Of a DNA stretch of 64,000 nt, positions 17,468-27,214 are shown piece by piece (the stretch's first letter is position 1; each line of letters opens with the position of its first letter). The DNA is from Bacteroidales bacterium H3 (GTDB taxonomy: Bacteria; Bacteroidota; Bacteroidia; Bacteroidales; Muribaculaceae): the NCBI GenBank assembly GCA_001701135.1, contig DAAN01000027.1, positions 12,682 through 76,681 on the forward strand, given 5' to 3'. The position numbers were made by a program, and so were the translations under genes. A model generated the notes under the pieces. It saw only the letters and a program-made list of their open reading frames with translations, was not told where the DNA came from and did not search any database.

Positions 17468-19147
17468 ATGGATTTCTTTAACTGGGAGATTCTGTGCCCG
17501 GGCAACACTTCGCTGGCATCGACACTGGTGCTTATGTCGTTTGTGATTGCCTCCGGCATCTTCATCGGGAAGCTGAAGATGTTCGGAGTGTCGCTGGGTG
17601 TCACCTTTGTGCTTTTCATGGGTATCGTGATGGGGCATTTCGGCTATGTAGTAGAGCCTGAGGTGCTGAAATTCATCAGAGAGTTCGGCCTGATTCTGTT
17701 TATCTTCGCAATCGGTCTGCAGGTCGGCCCGGCATTCTTCTCGTCATTCAAGAAAGGCGGCGTGAGGCTCAATCTCCTTGCCGTGCTTGGAATCCTGCTG
17801 AACGTGGCAATCACAGTGGCCATCTATTATATCGACGGTCAGACGAGTATCACCGCCCTTGTGGGCGTGATGTCGGGTGCCGTGACCAACACTCCCGGTC
17901 TGGCCGCCGCCCAGCAGTCGCTCACCGGCGACCCCGCGGCCGTCGGTCAGGCTGTCAATACAATGTCGATGGGCTATGCCGCCGCATATCCTCTGGGTGT
18001 GCTCGGCATCATCACCTCGATACTGTTGCTGAAACTGATCTTCCGTATCAAGACAGAGAATGAGGTGCATCAGCTCGAACAGGAAGCCGAGGATGCCACC
18101 GCCAAACCCTATATCACCACTATCAAGGTAACCAACGAGCTGATCAACGGAAAGAATATGATTCAGCTCCACTCCATCATTCACTCCGATTTCGTGGTGT
18201 CGCGAATGATGCAGCAGGATGGCCAGATCATAATTCCCCGCTCGTCCACCCAGATTCGTGTGGGCGATGTGCTCTTTGTGGTCATGAGCGCTACCGACCT
18301 CGACGCTTTCATGAGCGTGGTCGGCCCCGAGGTGCCCATGGATCAGGAGAAGTGGGACGAAATCTCCCCCTCGTCGGTGGTTTCCCGCCGTATTGTGATC
18401 ACCAACAACAACTATAATGGCAAGCTCATAGGCGACCTTAACCTACACCGGGGCTACAATCTGAACTGCACCCGCGTGAACCGTGCCGGTGTGGATCTTC
18501 TGGCCACGGCATCGCTGCGCCTGCAGATCGGCGACCGCATGACCGTGGTGGGCGACCTCAACGACATCGACCGTCTCTCGTCAAAGCTCGGCAATTCGCT
18601 CAAACGTCTCAACACCCCCAACCTCATCACCATCTTTGTGGGCATCCTCTTCGGTATCATCGTCGGATCGATCAATGTGGGCTTCGGCATGAAACTGGGT
18701 CTGGCCGGCGGCCCGCTGGTGGTTGCGATCTTCCTGAGCAAATTCGGCTACCGTTTCCGTCTGGTCACCCACACATCCTCGTCGGCGTCGCTGATGCTCC
18801 GCGAACTGGGCATATGCATGTTCCTCGCGGCGGTCGGCATAGGTGCCGGCAGCGGTTTCGCTGAGACTGTGTTCAACGAGACCGGCATGTGGTGGGTGAT
18901 CTACGGCTTTATCATCACCTTCGTGCCGCTGATGATCGTCGGTCTTATCGCCCGCGGTGTCTACAAGATCAATTACCTCACAATTATGGGTATGATGTCG
19001 GGCGGTTATACCGATCCCCCCGCCCTCGCTTATGCCAACCAGTCGAGCGGCACCGACGCCCCCGCCGTGGCCTACTCCACGGTCTATCCGCTGTCGATGT
19101 TCCTCCGTGTGGTGGCAGCTCAGGCCCTGATACTGACATTCATGTAG
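17468..19147 (+). CDS. AspT/YidE-family transporter with two TrkA-C domains
   Basis: A 559-residue inner-membrane protein built as two homologous membrane halves (residues about 1-205 and 380-559), each with an SGAVTNTPG- or SGGYTDPPALAYA-type re-entrant motif, separated by two RCK/TrkA-C regulatory domains at about 212-280 and 300-371. This is the aspartate:alanine exchanger superfamily (YidE/YbjL type). The substrate is unknown. The ATG at 17468 is preferred to an in-frame TTG at 17444. An ABC exporter follows 51 bases downstream. Confidence 0.88.
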   Translation: MDFFNWEILCPGNTSLASTLVLMSFVIASGIFIGKLKMFGVSLGVTFVLFMGIVMGHFGYVVEPEVLKFIREFGLILFIFAIGLQVGPAFFSSFKKGGVRLNLLAVLGILLNVAITVAIYYIDGQTSITALVGVMSGAVTNTPGLAAAQQSLTGDPAAVGQAVNTMSMGYAAAYPLGVLGIITSILLLKLIFRIKTENEVHQLEQEAEDATAKPYITTIKVTNELINGKNMIQLHSIIHSDFVVSRMMQQDGQIIIPRSSTQIRVGDVLFVVMSATDLDAFMSVVGPEVPMDQEKWDEISPSSVVSRRIVITNNNYNGKLIGDLNLHRGYNLNCTRVNRAGVDLLATASLRLQIGDRMTVVGDLNDIDRLSSKLGNSLKRLNTPNLITIFVGILFGIIVGSINVGFGMKLGLAGGPLVVAIFLSKFGYRFRLVTHTSSSASLMLRELGICMFLAAVGIGAGSGFAETVFNETGMWWVIYGFIITFVPLMIVGLIARGVYKINYLTIMGMMSGGYTDPPALAYANQSSGTDAPAVAYSTVYPLSMFLRVVAAQALILTFM

Positions 19148-19198
19148 CCCATGGATTCCGGCAGCTCTCTTTCTCCAACTTTTCCTCATTGACCGTTT

Positions 19199-21025
19199 AT
19201 GAATGAATTCATCGGCATTCTCCGCCGTTTCGTACCTCCGTATAAACGCTATCTGGCGCTGAGTATATTCTTCAATATACTTTCGGCGGTGCTCACCCTT
19301 TTCTCTTTCGCCATGATCATCCCCATCCTGGAGATGCTCTTCAAGGTGAAGGAGGCCAGCTTCCACTATATGCACCTTGGCGAAGCCTCGCTCAAGGATG
19401 TGGCGTTCAATAACTTCTATTACTACACTCAGGAGGCTATCGGCTCATTCGGCCCGGCATTGACGCTGGCGCTGCTGGCTTTGGCGCTGGTGGTGATGAC
19501 GGCACTGAAGACGGGCGCCACATACATGGCGTCGTACTTCGTGATTCCCATGCGTAGCGGCATTGTGCGCGACATCCGCAACCATGTGTTTGACAAAATG
19601 GTGCATCTGCCCATCGGTTTCTTCACCAACGAACGCAAGGGCGACGTGATGGCCCGCATGACCGGCGATGTCGGCGAAATCGAGAACTCCATCATGGCTT
19701 CGCTCGACATGATGTTCAAGAATCCCATCATGATTGTGGTGTTTCTCGGTACCATGGTGATGATTTCGTGGCAGCTGACTGTGTTTGTGCTCATTCTGCT
19801 ACCCCTTGCCGGTCTGGTGATGGGTAAGGTCGGCAAGAGTCTCAAGCGTTCGTCGCTTGAGCAGCAGAACCAGTGGGGATTGTTGCTGTCGAACATCGAG
19901 GAGTGTCTCGGAGGCCTGCGCATCATCAAGGCTTTTAACGCCGAGGAGAAGATGGAGACACGCTTCCACCGCGAGAATCAGATCTTTTTCAAACTGAGCA
20001 ACCGCATTGCCCGCCGTCAGTCGCTGGCTCACCCTATGAGCGAGTTTCTCGGCACTGTGGCCATTGCCATCGTGCTGTGGTTTGGCGGCGCCCTGATTCT
20101 GTCGGGCGCCTCGTCGATGAACGCTGCGTCGTTCATCTACTACATGGTGATTTTCTACTCCATCATCAATCCCGCCAAGGAGTTGTCGAAAGCCATGTAC
20201 TCCATTCAGAAAGGATTGGCCTCCATGCAGCGCGTCGATAAGATTCTCAACGCACAGAACCCCATCAAGGACCCGAAGAATCCCCGGCATATCTCCTCCC
20301 TGAGAGGGGAAATCAATTACGATAATGTCACCTTTGCCTATGGTGAGGAACCTGTGGTGCGCGATGTGTCGCTGCATGTGCCGGCAGGTGCTACTGTGGC
20401 GCTGGTAGGGCAGTCGGGATCCGGCAAATCCACCATGGCCGATCTGCTTCCGCGTTTCTATGATGTTAATGCCGGAGCCATCACCATCGACGGCATAGAT
20501 ATACGCGAACTCCCGGTCCACGAGTTGCGATCTTTTATGGGCAACGTGAACCAGGAGGCGATTCTTTTCAACGACACATTTTTCAACAATATATCGTTCG
20601 GCGTGGAGGGTGCCACGCTCGAGCAGGTGCGTCAGGCCGCGAAAGTGGCCAACGCCGACGAGTTTATCATGGCGTCGGAAAATGGCTACGACACCTCGAT
20701 CGGCGATCGCGGCTGCCGGCTTTCGGGCGGTCAGCGTCAGCGCGTGTCAATCGCCCGTGCGATCCTTAAGAACCCGCCGGTGCTGATTCTCGACGAGGCG
20801 ACATCGGCTCTCGATTCCGAGAGCGAGAAGCTGGTGCAGGAGGCGCTTGAACGTCTCATGAAGGGACGCACAACGCTGGTGATTGCCCACAGGCTCTCCA
20901 CCATCCGCAATGCCGATCTTATCTGCGTGATGAGCGAAGGCCGCATTATTGAGCGCGGAACCCACAGCGAGTTGCTCGCTCTCAACGGCCATTACGCCCA
21001 TCTGGTTCAGATGCAGAATCTCTGA
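19199..21025 (+). CDS. MsbA-like ABC exporter, fused permease and ATPase
   Basis: A 608-residue half-transporter: an N-terminal six-helix membrane domain (about 1-320) and an ATPase with Walker A GQSGSGKST, signature LSGGQRQR, Walker B ILDEATSALD and switch histidine IAHRLST. Overall form matches MsbA-type lipid flippases and related multidrug exporters. A role in lipid A-core flipping is plausible given the LPS gene lptD elsewhere in the window, but the substrate cannot be read from sequence. Confidence 0.9.
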   Translation: MNEFIGILRRFVPPYKRYLALSIFFNILSAVLTLFSFAMIIPILEMLFKVKEASFHYMHLGEASLKDVAFNNFYYYTQEAIGSFGPALTLALLALALVVMTALKTGATYMASYFVIPMRSGIVRDIRNHVFDKMVHLPIGFFTNERKGDVMARMTGDVGEIENSIMASLDMMFKNPIMIVVFLGTMVMISWQLTVFVLILLPLAGLVMGKVGKSLKRSSLEQQNQWGLLLSNIEECLGGLRIIKAFNAEEKMETRFHRENQIFFKLSNRIARRQSLAHPMSEFLGTVAIAIVLWFGGALILSGASSMNAASFIYYMVIFYSIINPAKELSKAMYSIQKGLASMQRVDKILNAQNPIKDPKNPRHISSLRGEINYDNVTFAYGEEPVVRDVSLHVPAGATVALVGQSGSGKSTMADLLPRFYDVNAGAITIDGIDIRELPVHELRSFMGNVNQEAILFNDTFFNNISFGVEGATLEQVRQAAKVANADEFIMASENGYDTSIGDRGCRLSGGQRQRVSIARAILKNPPVLILDEATSALDSESEKLVQEALERLMKGRTTLVIAHRLSTIRNADLICVMSEGRIIERGTHSELLALNGHYAHLVQMQNL

Positions 21026-21063
21026 GCCGAGGTCGTCAAATGGAGTGATTGCTCTGCTTTCGC

Positions 21064-21360
21064 TCAGGAATTTTCGAGGATTTTGGCAACAAGGAGGTCG
21101 GCCTGCTGCACGCCTACGGTGCGCCATATAGCTTCGCCGTTACGGAAAAGAATAAGTGTAGGCACTGACTGTACATGATAGTGTGCTGCAAGCTCGGCAT
21201 TGCGGTCGATGTCCACTTTTATTATGGAGCCTTTGTCACCGATTTTCTGTTTTACCTGCTCGAGGATGGGTGCCTGCATTTTGCAGGGACCACACCAGGT
21301 GGCGAAGAAGTCAACGAGGGTTGGAGTAGCTGATTTGATGATTTCGTTAAAGTCGTTCAT
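21064..21360 (-). CDS. trxA: Thioredoxin
   Basis: A 98-residue cytoplasmic thioredoxin with active site W22-C23-G24-P25-C26, the conserved cis-proline block SVPTLILF and no signal peptide. It reduces protein disulfides. A short hairpin (ATAGG/CCTAT) lies in its leader. It is convergent with the ABC exporter. Confidence 0.95.
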   Translation of the reverse strand: MNDFNEIIKSATPTLVDFFATWCGPCKMQAPILEQVKQKIGDKGSIIKVDIDRNAELAAHYHVQSVPTLILFRNGEAIWRTVGVQQADLLVAKILENS

Positions 21361-21467
21361 GATTTCACGTTTTTATAGGTTATCTCCTATGTTATATTTT
21401 GCGTTATTCTAAATTCTATTGTCTATATTATAACGGCTCAGGGGTGCTGATGGTTCGGCATCCCTTT

Positions 21468-22781
21468 CTATTGGCCTGAAAAGAGCACCGAGGCGCCTAA
21501 AAGCCGGTCGTGGCGGTCGCCCGGAGCGCGGTAATATACGAGCACCAGATATTCGTTTACGGTCTCGTAGTGGTTTCCCTCCACGGTGGCCGTTGACGCA
21601 GGAACCGTAGAGAAACCTTCGGGTGTTACAGCTCCTTTCGGGAGAGTCAGATACTGATAGTTGTAGGCGCCCTGTTTCAGCGGAATGAGTTTTTCGTATC
21701 GGCCGAGTTCGGCATTGTAATCCATGCGTGAGCGGCTGTTGAACCGACGCTGCATGAAATCGCCGTCGAGATACACATCCTCGTCGGGAAGCGCGAGCAT
21801 GTCAAGTGTGAAAAGCACCAGAGGGTAATCGGCTTCGACATCGGATTCATCTGACGAATATTCGCGGATAAAGTAACGGCCATGTTGAGTCTGGTCGTAG
21901 CGATAGGGACGGCGGGCACGGGGAAGATCCGTGTTAAGTATATGGTAGTAGTTTGGTGCATGGTATTCGATATGGTCGGTGCCCATTCCGGGATAGAGAT
22001 TTGACACAGTCTCCATGCGCCTGTATTCGTTTCCGGCAGTGAAAATCAGAGAGGGGAGATGCTCATAAATCAGCCGTGAGCTCATGCGGCGTGTGGGGTG
22101 GACGAGCGTGCGGATGTCATCGTTACGATAGTTCTGCGACACTACGATGCGCAGATCGGTATTCGGGTCGCGTATTGCCGTGTTGCGGGTGTCGACAGTC
22201 AGCGACAGCTGCTGATGTGAGTCGTTGAAGTCGACATCGGTGCGTGAGTTAACCGTGCCGCCTACGGTCACGGCGTTTTCGGTCACCATAAAACGTTGTT
22301 GCAGCACTGTGCGGTCGGGGGCATCCTCGGGATAAACCCTCAGAAGATAGTTGCCCGACAGACGGAACCGGTATTCGCTGTTGGGCAGTGTGATTGTGTA
22401 GTGGATATAGTGCGTTGTTGTCGCCCGGGAGAAGGCATATTGCTCCACCTCGTCGTAGTTGAAGTTGTCAAACACCTCGGAATCGGTGAGTTGCGACGGA
22501 GTCCAGTCGGCGTTGCAGTAAAGGATGGTGTAACGGAGATATGTGCGCTCATCGCCCAACTGGTCGAAACCGATCGTGAGGGTGTTTGGCGAGTCGATAT
22601 TGAGAATTGGCGGAGCCAGCCTGTCGCCGTCGATCTGCACGGTCAAGGAGCGGAAATCAGGGTCGAAGATGCCGGTGCGCGTGTCGACGGGCGCGCCGGC
22701 GGGTGTGTCGGCGGGTGTGTCGGCGACTGCACGCAGAGCTATGACGACTGCCAGAAAGGCGAATGTCAGAAGTTTCTTCAT
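21468..22781 (-). CDS. DUF5103 protein, type IX secretion plug-like
   Basis: A 437-residue secreted protein with signal peptide (MKKLLTFAFLAVVIALRAVA) and a beta-rich mature region (LRYTILYCNADWTPSQL, TYLRY, YPLVLFTLDM, VYLDGDF). This matches the DUF5103 family, members of which act as the Plug protein closing the SprA type IX secretion translocon. The mature N-terminus has a short TPADTPAG repeat. The start at 22781 opens the signal peptide. It lies 10 bases downstream of ung in the same operon. Assignment to T9SS rests on family resemblance only. Confidence 0.75.
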   Translation of the reverse strand: MKKLLTFAFLAVVIALRAVADTPADTPAGAPVDTRTGIFDPDFRSLTVQIDGDRLAPPILNIDSPNTLTIGFDQLGDERTYLRYTILYCNADWTPSQLTDSEVFDNFNYDEVEQYAFSRATTTHYIHYTITLPNSEYRFRLSGNYLLRVYPEDAPDRTVLQQRFMVTENAVTVGGTVNSRTDVDFNDSHQQLSLTVDTRNTAIRDPNTDLRIVVSQNYRNDDIRTLVHPTRRMSSRLIYEHLPSLIFTAGNEYRRMETVSNLYPGMGTDHIEYHAPNYYHILNTDLPRARRPYRYDQTQHGRYFIREYSSDESDVEADYPLVLFTLDMLALPDEDVYLDGDFMQRRFNSRSRMDYNAELGRYEKLIPLKQGAYNYQYLTLPKGAVTPEGFSTVPASTATVEGNHYETVNEYLVLVYYRAPGDRHDRLLGASVLFSGQ

Positions 22782-22791
22782 AGGCTTGACA

Positions 22792-23454
22792 TTACCAGAC
22801 GATGGGCGTGGCGCCATGTGCCTGAAGATAGGCGTTGGCGCGCGAGAAGTGATGATTGCCGAAGAATCCGCGGTGAGCGGACAGAGGGGAGGGGTGGGGA
22901 GAGGTGAGAATCAAGTGGCGTGATTGATCAATCAGCTCCGATTTGCGGATGGCATATGAACCCCACAGAATAAACACAAGATGTTCACGTCGGTCAGACA
23001 GGCGCTTGATCACTGCATCGGTGAACTGTTCCCAGCCATGTCCCTGATGCGACCCTGCGCGGTTGGCCGCCACGGTGAGTGTGGCGTTGAGCATGAGCAC
23101 TCCCTGTCGTGCCCAGCGCGATAGATCTCCGTCGACCGGCATTGGAGCACCTGTGTCGGCCGATACTTCCTTGAATATGTTGAGCAGCGACGGCGGGAAC
23201 CTTACGCCGGGATTGACCGAGAAACTGAGGCCATTGGCCTGCCCGGGTCCATGGTAGGGATCCTGTCCGAGAATCACGACTTTTACCTCGGGAAACGGAC
23301 ATGCGTCGAAGGCAGCGAAGATGCGCGAGGCAGGGGGATAGACCTCGCCAGCGGCATATTCCTTACGGGTGAATGCAGCTGTGGCTGCAAACGCGGCTCC
23401 GTCGAAAATATCGGCTAATTCGCGTATCCACGATTCTTCGATTCGCACTTCCAT
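22792..23454 (-). CDS. ung: Uracil-DNA glycosylase
   Basis: A 220-residue family 1 enzyme that removes uracil from DNA. The water-activating loop is G63-QDPYH with catalytic D65, and the leucine/histidine loop HPSPLSAHRGFFG is near the C-terminus, with FILWGSYA between them. Length is normal. A five-copy 16-bp tandem repeat begins 33 bases upstream of its start codon and may affect its expression. Confidence 0.97.
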   Translation of the reverse strand: MEVRIEESWIRELADIFDGAAFAATAAFTRKEYAAGEVYPPASRIFAAFDACPFPEVKVVILGQDPYHGPGQANGLSFSVNPGVRFPPSLLNIFKEVSADTGAPMPVDGDLSRWARQGVLMLNATLTVAANRAGSHQGHGWEQFTDAVIKRLSDRREHLVFILWGSYAIRKSELIDQSRHLILTSPHPSPLSAHRGFFGNHHFSRANAYLQAHGATPIVW

Positions 23455-23487
23455 ATCCTATGCGGTTGTAAAAAAATTCGATTAAAT

Positions 23488-23566
23488 ATTACTCAATCTC
23501 TTTATTACTCAATCTCTTTATTACTCAATCTCTTTATTACTCAATCTCTTTATTACTCAATCTCTT
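23488..23566 (-). repeat. Five-copy 16-bp tandem repeat upstream of ung
   Basis: Nearly perfect head-to-tail copies of ATTACTCAATCTCTTT (plus-strand reading), with only the last base of the final copy different. There are no spacers. It lies in the promoter or leader region of ung. Confidence 0.95.
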
Positions 23567-23595
23567 ATTGTCGAATCTGCGCTCTTGAAAAGGGA

Positions 23596-23629
23596 GCAGG
23601 CCCGCTCGCCGAAAGGCGGGCAGGCCTGC
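23596..23629 (-). terminator. GC-rich hairpin terminator of the OmpA-family gene
   Basis: A 15-bp nearly complete inverted repeat (GCAGGCCTGCCCGCC arm on the minus strand) with a TTTC loop lies 55 bases past the OmpA-family stop codon. A second small perfect 8-bp hairpin (ATATTTGA/TCAAATAT) lies between them at 23638-23659. Confidence 0.7.
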
Positions 23630-23683
23630 CATATGGGATATTTGATGAATGTCAAATATTTTTATCCAAGACGATTGCCCGGA

Positions 23684-24886
23684 TTATTTTTCCATAATGG
23701 TGACGCAGCGGTCGAGGGTGAGCACTTTGTCGCCGAGGTCAACGCGGTTGCCGTCGTTGGTGGTAGCCTCGAGCTGGCTTTCGGGAACGCCGTAGCGGAG
23801 AAGCTGCTTCTTCACACCGTTTACACGGTTTTTGCGGAGACGCTTGTTGATGGCGTCGGTGCCGGTGTAGTTGTCAGCCCAGCCGGTGAGCACGTAGTCC
23901 TTCTTGGTCTCTTTCATCACGTTTGCAACAGACTTGAGGACCTTGCGGTCAACAGAGGTAAGAGAGGAAACGTTGCAGGGATAGTAGATGGTAGCAAGGG
24001 GAGCTTCGGGTACTTTCTCAACAACTTTTTCAACGGGACGGTTGAGGCAGTTGCGGAGCTGGTTCTCGAGGTCGGCGATGCGGGCATCGGCTTCAGCAAG
24101 ACGGGCGCGGTATTCGTCGCAGTTCTCGGCAGGAGGACAAACGGGCACGATGGGAGCGCTCCAGTCAGTCTTGTTGAATTTGTAGGTGGCGGTGAGGAGG
24201 GCTTCACCGATGAACTGGGTGCGACCCCATTCATCCTGGTGGTTGGAGATTGCCTGGCCGCGGAGGTCGAGACCGAGAGCGAAGTGACGGGTGATGTTGA
24301 ATTCCTGGGTGATACCGCAGCGGATGCCGATCACACGGTCGTCCTGGTTTTTCCATTTAACATCGCCGTTGCTTTCGAGGAATTTGGCGAATGTCCAGTA
24401 GAAACCACCACCGGCATAGAAGTATGCGTTGTAAACGCGGCCGGGACGGTAGCCACACCACCAGTTGGTGAGGTTGATCATTACGTCAAAGGCGGGACCA
24501 GCATAGTTGACTTTGGTCTTGTAGTACTGGCCGTGCTTGATGGGCTCCCAGGGAATTGCGCCGAGCAGAGCGTTGTCAACATCGGCAAGACCCTTTACTG
24601 TGAGGAATTCACCACCGAGACGGGCGCCGATGATAGGCGAGAACCATTTGCCGATGTAGAGACCGGCTGCGGGAGCGGTACGATCCCAGAACTTGCGGTG
24701 TGAGTCGTCTCGTGTGAAACCGACAGAGATACCACCTTCAGCCTGGATAAACCAGTTGTCGGAGAACTTGTTGATAAGATAGCCCTGTGAGGGATCTTCA
24801 ACGTAAGTTACCTCCTGAGCGTTCTGAGCAACTGCGGTGCCTGCAAGCATTGCACAACCGAGTGCTAAAAGTAAACTCTTTTTCAT
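23684..24886 (-). CDS. OmpA-family outer-membrane protein
   Basis: A 400-residue protein with a signal peptide (MKKSLLLALGCAMLAGTAVA), an N-terminal beta-barrel of about 230 residues, a Pro/Cys-containing hinge with a short coiled coil (about 240-275), and a C-terminal OmpA peptidoglycan-binding domain (about 285-395, with VLTGWADNYTGTDAINKRL and NRVNGVKKQLL). Such proteins tie the outer membrane to the cell wall and are often very abundant. The AT-rich leader of about 100 bases and strong codon regularity are compatible with high expression. Confidence 0.92.
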   Translation of the reverse strand: MKKSLLLALGCAMLAGTAVAQNAQEVTYVEDPSQGYLINKFSDNWFIQAEGGISVGFTRDDSHRKFWDRTAPAAGLYIGKWFSPIIGARLGGEFLTVKGLADVDNALLGAIPWEPIKHGQYYKTKVNYAGPAFDVMINLTNWWCGYRPGRVYNAYFYAGGGFYWTFAKFLESNGDVKWKNQDDRVIGIRCGITQEFNITRHFALGLDLRGQAISNHQDEWGRTQFIGEALLTATYKFNKTDWSAPIVPVCPPAENCDEYRARLAEADARIADLENQLRNCLNRPVEKVVEKVPEAPLATIYYPCNVSSLTSVDRKVLKSVANVMKETKKDYVLTGWADNYTGTDAINKRLRKNRVNGVKKQLLRYGVPESQLEATTNDGNRVDLGDKVLTLDRCVTIMEK

Positions 24887-24987
24887 AGATAAGTAAACGT
24901 TGGGATATTTGAATTGTTAGATAATTTCTTTTGACATCTTACGCTTGACAGCTGCGCAAAACGTGAACTTCCGCAGCTATTTGGGTG

Positions 24988-24995
24988 CTAAGTTA
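24988..24995 (-). promoter_or_regulatory. Probable -7 box of the OmpA-family gene
   Basis: TAACTTAG on the minus strand is one base off TAnnTTTG, about 100 bases upstream of the start. The 230-base gap is otherwise AT-rich and also holds the tkt terminator. Confidence 0.4.
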
Positions 24996-25071
24996 CGCAA
25001 TTTTTTTGATTATTTCACAATATTAACGTAAAAGTGCGAAAAAAAGTTGAAAAATATGCGAAATAGAGTAA

Positions 25072-25097
25072 GTTTTTGCCCCATTCAGGGCAAAAAC
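25072..25097 (-). terminator. Hairpin terminator after tkt
   Basis: A perfect 10-bp inverted repeat (GTTTTTGCCC/GGGCAAAAAC) with a 6-base loop, 20 bases past the tkt stop codon. Confidence 0.7.
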
Positions 25098-25116
25098 CGA
25101 TAAATTCAGCCGGAAA

Positions 25117-27150
25117 TCAGATGCGACCGATGAACCTGAGCACCTCGCGGGTGATGTTGTCTGGGGTGAACCCGAACTTTTCATCGAGCACCTTGTAGGG
25201 AGCTGAGGCGCCGAAGCGGTCGAGGCCGTAGACCATGCCCTGCGGACCTACCACCGCACGGAGGGTGGATGGCAGGCCGGCGGTGAGGCCGAAGACGGGC
25301 ACCCCGGCGGGGATCACCGAGCGACGGTATTCCTCGTCCTGATTCAGGAAAAGGCCAATCGACGGAACAGACACTACGCGGCATGGCACGCCTCCGGCGA
25401 TGAGCTGGTCGGCGACGTTGCAAAGCAGCGATACCTCCGAGCCGTTGGCCACAAGCACTACCTTGGGGTGAGGTGTGTCGAGCACCACATATCCGCCGCG
25501 GCGTGCGCCCTGGGCTTCTTCCCAGCGGTTTTCGGTGGCTGCGGGGATATCCTTGACATCCTGACGCGAGAAAATCAGTCCGGTGGGAGTGCTCTGGTTC
25601 TCCATCGCCATCTCCCAGGCTACTGTGGTCTCCACTGCGTCGGCCGGACGGAGCACAAGCATCGAGGGCTGTCCCGAGAGGTTTTTAAGCTCTTCGAGCA
25701 GACGGATCTGCTGTTCCTGCTCCACAGGTTCGTGTGTGGGGCCGTCCTCGCCAACGCGGAATGCGTCGTGGCTCCAGATGTATTTCACGGGGAGCTGCAT
25801 CAGGGCTGCCATGCGGATTGCGGGTTTCATGTAGTCGGAGAAGACAAAGAATGTGCCGCAGGCTGCGATGAGGCCGCCGTGAAGTGCGATGCCGTTCATT
25901 ACGGATGCCATGGTCAGCTCTGCCACGCCGGCCTGGAGGAAGGCGCCTGTGAAGTCACCGTTGACCAGCGGATGGGTTTTCTTGAGGAATCCGTCGGTTT
26001 TGTCGGAGTTGCAGAGGTCGGCCGACGACACGATCATGTTGCCGACTTTCTCGGCCAGGACGCTGAGCACTGCCGATGAGGCGTTGCGGGTGGCGATGTC
26101 GGCCTTCTGGACGATGGCTGAGTAGTCGATGTCGGGCAGTTTGCCGGCGATATAGTCTTTGAGTGTCTGAGCTTTTTCGGGGTTTGCTGCCGCCCACTCG
26201 GCCTCGGCCTTGTGGCGCTTGGCCACAATCTCGCGGAGCTGTGCGTTGCGGTCGTCATAGAGCTTCTGCACGTCGGCGGGAATAGCCCATGGATTTTCGG
26301 GGTCGCCGCCGAGATTGCGCACGGTCATGGCATAGTCGGCGCCCGATTTGCTCAGGGGCTGTCCGTGAGTGGAGCACTGGTTTTCGAAGTTTTCACCGGC
26401 AGCGGTGACTGCGCCGAGACCCATCACGGTGTTGCCGATGATGAGTGTGGGGCGCTTGGTCTCGGCCTGGGCGGCGGTTATTGCCGAAGCGATTTCGTCG
26501 GCATTGTTGCCGTTGATTTCGATCACGTTCCAGTTCCACGCGCGGTATTTGGCGGCTATATCCTCGTCGGTCACTTCGTTGACCATGGTGGAGAGCTGCA
26601 CGCGGTTGGCGTCGTAGAACATGATGAGGTTGCTCAGCCCGAGGAAGCCGGCGAGGCGGCCGGCACCCTGGCTGATTTCCTCCTGGATGCCGCCGTCGGA
26701 GATGAAAGCATAAGTCTTATGGGCAACCACGTCGCCGAAACGGGCCTGCAGGAAACGCTCGCCGATGGCGCAGCCTACGGCCATGGTGTGACCCTGGCCG
26801 AGAGGGCCTGAGGTGTTTTCCACGCCGCGGGCGGGGTTGAGCTCGGGATGACCCGGGGTCACTGAGCCCCACTGGCGGAACTGCTGCAACTCCTCAATGG
26901 TGTATTTCCCTGTGAGCGCGAGTACCGAATAAAGCATCGGCGACATATGACCGGGGTCGAGAAAGAAACGGTCGCGGGCAATCCAGGTGGGGTCGTCGGG
27001 GTCGGTGACGAGGAACTGCGAGTAGAGCACGTTGACGAAGTCGGCGCCTCCCATGGAACCTCCCGGGTGGCCTGATTTCGCTTTTTCAACCATAGAAGCG
27101 GCCAGCACACGGATCGTGTCGGCTGCGCGGTCAATGACTTTTTTGTCCAT
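25117..27150 (-). CDS. tkt: Transketolase
   Basis: The 677-residue TPP-dependent enzyme moves two-carbon units in the pentose phosphate pathway. Visible motifs are the substrate-loop GHPGGSMGG near the N-terminus, GPLGQGHTMAVG, the TPP/Mg block with SDGGIQEE and DANRVQLS, and the pyrimidine-domain motif DGPTHEPVEQ. Length is normal. It lies downstream of a sugar MFS gene, separated by a 64-base gap with a perfect hairpin, so it may be cotranscribed only in part. Confidence 0.97.
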   Translation of the reverse strand: MDKKVIDRAADTIRVLAASMVEKAKSGHPGGSMGGADFVNVLYSQFLVTDPDDPTWIARDRFFLDPGHMSPMLYSVLALTGKYTIEELQQFRQWGSVTPGHPELNPARGVENTSGPLGQGHTMAVGCAIGERFLQARFGDVVAHKTYAFISDGGIQEEISQGAGRLAGFLGLSNLIMFYDANRVQLSTMVNEVTDEDIAAKYRAWNWNVIEINGNNADEIASAITAAQAETKRPTLIIGNTVMGLGAVTAAGENFENQCSTHGQPLSKSGADYAMTVRNLGGDPENPWAIPADVQKLYDDRNAQLREIVAKRHKAEAEWAAANPEKAQTLKDYIAGKLPDIDYSAIVQKADIATRNASSAVLSVLAEKVGNMIVSSADLCNSDKTDGFLKKTHPLVNGDFTGAFLQAGVAELTMASVMNGIALHGGLIAACGTFFVFSDYMKPAIRMAALMQLPVKYIWSHDAFRVGEDGPTHEPVEQEQQIRLLEELKNLSGQPSMLVLRPADAVETTVAWEMAMENQSTPTGLIFSRQDVKDIPAATENRWEEAQGARRGGYVVLDTPHPKVVLVANGSEVSLLCNVADQLIAGGVPCRVVSVPSIGLFLNQDEEYRRSVIPAGVPVFGLTAGLPSTLRAVVGPQGMVYGLDRFGASAPYKVLDEKFGFTPDNITREVLRFIGRI

Positions 27151-27174
27151 AAATTAGCTATGTCGGTTTATCAT

Positions 27175-27199
27175 CGGAGGGCGGCGTCGCCGCCCTCCG
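27175..27199 (-). terminator. Perfect GC hairpin between the MFS gene and tkt
   Basis: A 12-bp fully complementary inverted repeat (CGGAGGGCGGCG and its complement) around a single base. No T-run follows on the minus strand, so it could be an attenuator or an mRNA-stabilising structure rather than a full terminator. Confidence 0.55.
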
Positions 27200-27214
27200 G
27201 GATTCAGTTTAAGT

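Noticed and set aside
23488-23566. Possible CRISPR array
   Set aside because: The 16-bp units are directly adjacent with no spacers, and no cas genes are present.
23585-24703. A 372-residue open frame on the plus strand
   Set aside because: It is antisense to the OmpA-family gene, has no domain or promoter box, and is explained by codon bias in a GC-rich gene.
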